Part shown: positions 23,718-24,681 of the stretch, piece by piece
Layout: the number at the start of each line of letters is the position of its first letter
How positions within the stretch are numbered: the stretch's first letter is position 1
Source: an uncultured Mucilaginibacter sp.
GTDB lineage: Bacteria; Bacteroidota; Bacteroidia; Sphingobacteriales; Sphingobacteriaceae
Assembly (NCBI RefSeq): GCF_946481715.1
Contig: NZ_CAMLOV010000077.1
Span: 1-24,681 of the forward strand
Direction: 5' to 3'
Length of the DNA: 24,681 nucleotides
Made by a program: the position numbers and the translations under genes
Notes under the pieces: model-generated
The model's input: only the letters and a program-made list of their open reading frames with translations
Database searches by the model: none
Told to the model about the DNA's origin: nothing

Positions 23718-23760
23718 AAAGCCCTAAGTTGACCAAACATCAGCTTAGGGCTTTTTTATT
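23718..23760 (+). terminator. Rho-independent terminator after the lipoprotein gene
   Basis: AAAGCCCTAAG (23718-23728) pairs exactly with CTTAGGGCTTT (23744-23754), followed by TTTTTTATT. The A-rich upstream side may also work on the minus strand. Confidence 0.9.
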
Positions 23761-23790
23761 GAAAAGGAAATTGCATTTTTGGTTTTACGT

Positions 23791-24681
23791 ATGACTCATA
23801 ACTCACCACTTCCCACTGACCACTCGCCCATTAAATGGGGTATCATCGGCTGTGGGCGCATTGCGTACCGGTTTATGCTGGGGTTAAATTCGCTGCCGGG
23901 CAATATGCTGGCGGCGTCATGGTCGCGCAGAGCAGAGACGGTGGATGCCTTTGTTGCCCAATACGGCGGCAAAGCCTGCAACGGCATAGATGAATTGCTG
24001 GCGAGTGATATTGATGCAGTTTACATCGCCACCCTCCCCAATAGCCACGCCGAATATTGCATAAAGGCTTTTAATGCGGGCAAAGCTGTCCTTTGCGAAA
24101 AACCTGCTACCTTAAACCTGCCTCAATTAGATGAAGTGCTTGCTGTGGCGAGGGAGAAGAAGGTTTTGTTTATGGAAGGCATGAAGCCGCCCTTCTTCCC
24201 GCTGTACCGCAAACTGTTGGAGTATATTGAGCATGACCCTATCGGGAGGGTAGGCTATGTGCGGGCAGGCTCTTCGGTAGCGGATATTAGCCGCGACCAT
24301 CCCAACTTTAGTTACGAACTAGCGGGCGGCAGCCTGATGGGCATCGGCATTTACGAGGCCTATTTGGCCATTAGCTGGCTGGGGCCAACGCAGGAGGTAC
24401 AAGCCATGGGTTATATTGATGATACGCAGATAGACATGTTCAGTATCTTTCAAACCAAACACCAAAACGGATATGCACAGGTATATTGCGGGTTCGATCT
24501 GCATGGCAAAGGTGATGCTTTAATTTGCGGCACATTAGGCCACATCACCATTCACAAAAACTGGTGGAACCCGGCCAAAGCTACCATTGATTACCTGGAC
24601 GGGAGAAGCGTAGAGATCAGCGAGCCCTTTACCGATGGAGGGCTGAATTATGAAATAGCCCATTTTGCCGAATTGCTGCGC
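23791..24681 (+). CDS. Gfo/Idh/MocA family oxidoreductase, 3' end cut by window edge (297 codons visible)
   Basis: The N-terminal Rossmann fold has GIIGCGRIA at residues 17-25, the typical DIDAVYIATLPNSHAEY, and the EKP motif with the catalytic-type lysine at residue 104 (CEKPATL). The second domain follows with GGSLMGIGIYEA at 179-190. Members are NAD(P)-dependent sugar or diol dehydrogenases; the substrate cannot be read here. The glycine at 184 replaces the aspartate often found in GGxLxDxG. The first 13 residues (MTHNSPLPTDHSP) precede the family's usual start and are encoded by repeat-like DNA. The frame is open to the last base, so the C-terminus is missing. Confidence 0.9.
   Translation, partial: MTHNSPLPTDHSPIKWGIIGCGRIAYRFMLGLNSLPGNMLAASWSRRAETVDAFVAQYGGKACNGIDELLASDIDAVYIATLPNSHAEYCIKAFNAGKAVLCEKPATLNLPQLDEVLAVAREKKVLFMEGMKPPFFPLYRKLLEYIEHDPIGRVGYVRAGSSVADISRDHPNFSYELAGGSLMGIGIYEAYLAISWLGPTQEVQAMGYIDDTQIDMFSIFQTKHQNGYAQVYCGFDLHGKGDALICGTLGHITIHKNWWNPAKATIDYLDGRSVEISEPFTDGGLNYEIAHFAELLR

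Overview
The window looks like chromosomal DNA of a Bacteroidota bacterium, most likely Sphingobacteriaceae (Mucilaginibacter- or Pedobacter-like). The grounds are a GLPGLI-family protein next to a carboxypeptidase-regulatory-domain outer-membrane barrel, GYF_2-RDD membrane proteins, DUF4159/DUF4175/BatA-type proteins, a near-consensus Bacteroidota -7 box (TACATTTG), weak or absent Shine-Dalgarno sequences, and intergenic tracts of short degenerate repeats. The taxonomic call is from recall of gene content, not a search. No rRNA, tRNA, CRISPR array, transposase or phage gene was seen.

Region 1 (1-12412) is a divergent two-arm locus around an intergenic region at 7427-7783. The minus arm reads MoxR AAA+ ATPase, DUF58 (von Willebrand A-like), BatA-type membrane protein, DUF4175-like membrane protein and a 591-residue membrane-anchored protein. 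From DUF58 onward these genes abut or overlap by 4-8 bp. The arm then runs off the left edge in the first 12 codons of a further gene whose N-terminus closely resembles the TldD on the other arm. The plus arm reads DUF4159, GYF_2-RDD membrane protein, TldD (HExxxH metalloprotease), TldE/PmbA and a 99-residue orphan, ending at a strong terminator (12510-12548). The layout suggests an envelope-associated AAA+/vWA chaperone module tied to TldD/TldE peptide maturation. The substrate is unknown, and this is the best candidate here for an under-described system.

Region 2 (12413-16787): a convergent gap carries a hairpin, the terminator and a 110-bp inverted-repeat element. A minus-strand pair follows, a GLPGLI-family periplasmic protein and an outer-membrane barrel coupled by an ATGA overlap. 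Its upstream region (16366-16787) is unusually structured. It has a -7 promoter box, a palindrome resembling a BlaI/MecI-family operator over the -33 region, a duplicated start-codon segment creating a 21-codon upstream ORF, and three blocks of 9-bp periodic repeats.

Region 3 (16788-19839, minus) reads SDR oxidoreductase, PspC-domain protein, LiaF-like protein and a second GYF_2-RDD protein, which looks like an envelope-stress group. Region 4 (19962-24681, plus) reads MlaE permease and MlaF ATPase (overlapping, with no MlaD following), an RlmI-like SAM methyltransferase whose start lies in a tandem repeat, an unrecognised lipoprotein, a strong terminator, and a Gfo/Idh/MocA oxidoreductase cut by the right edge.
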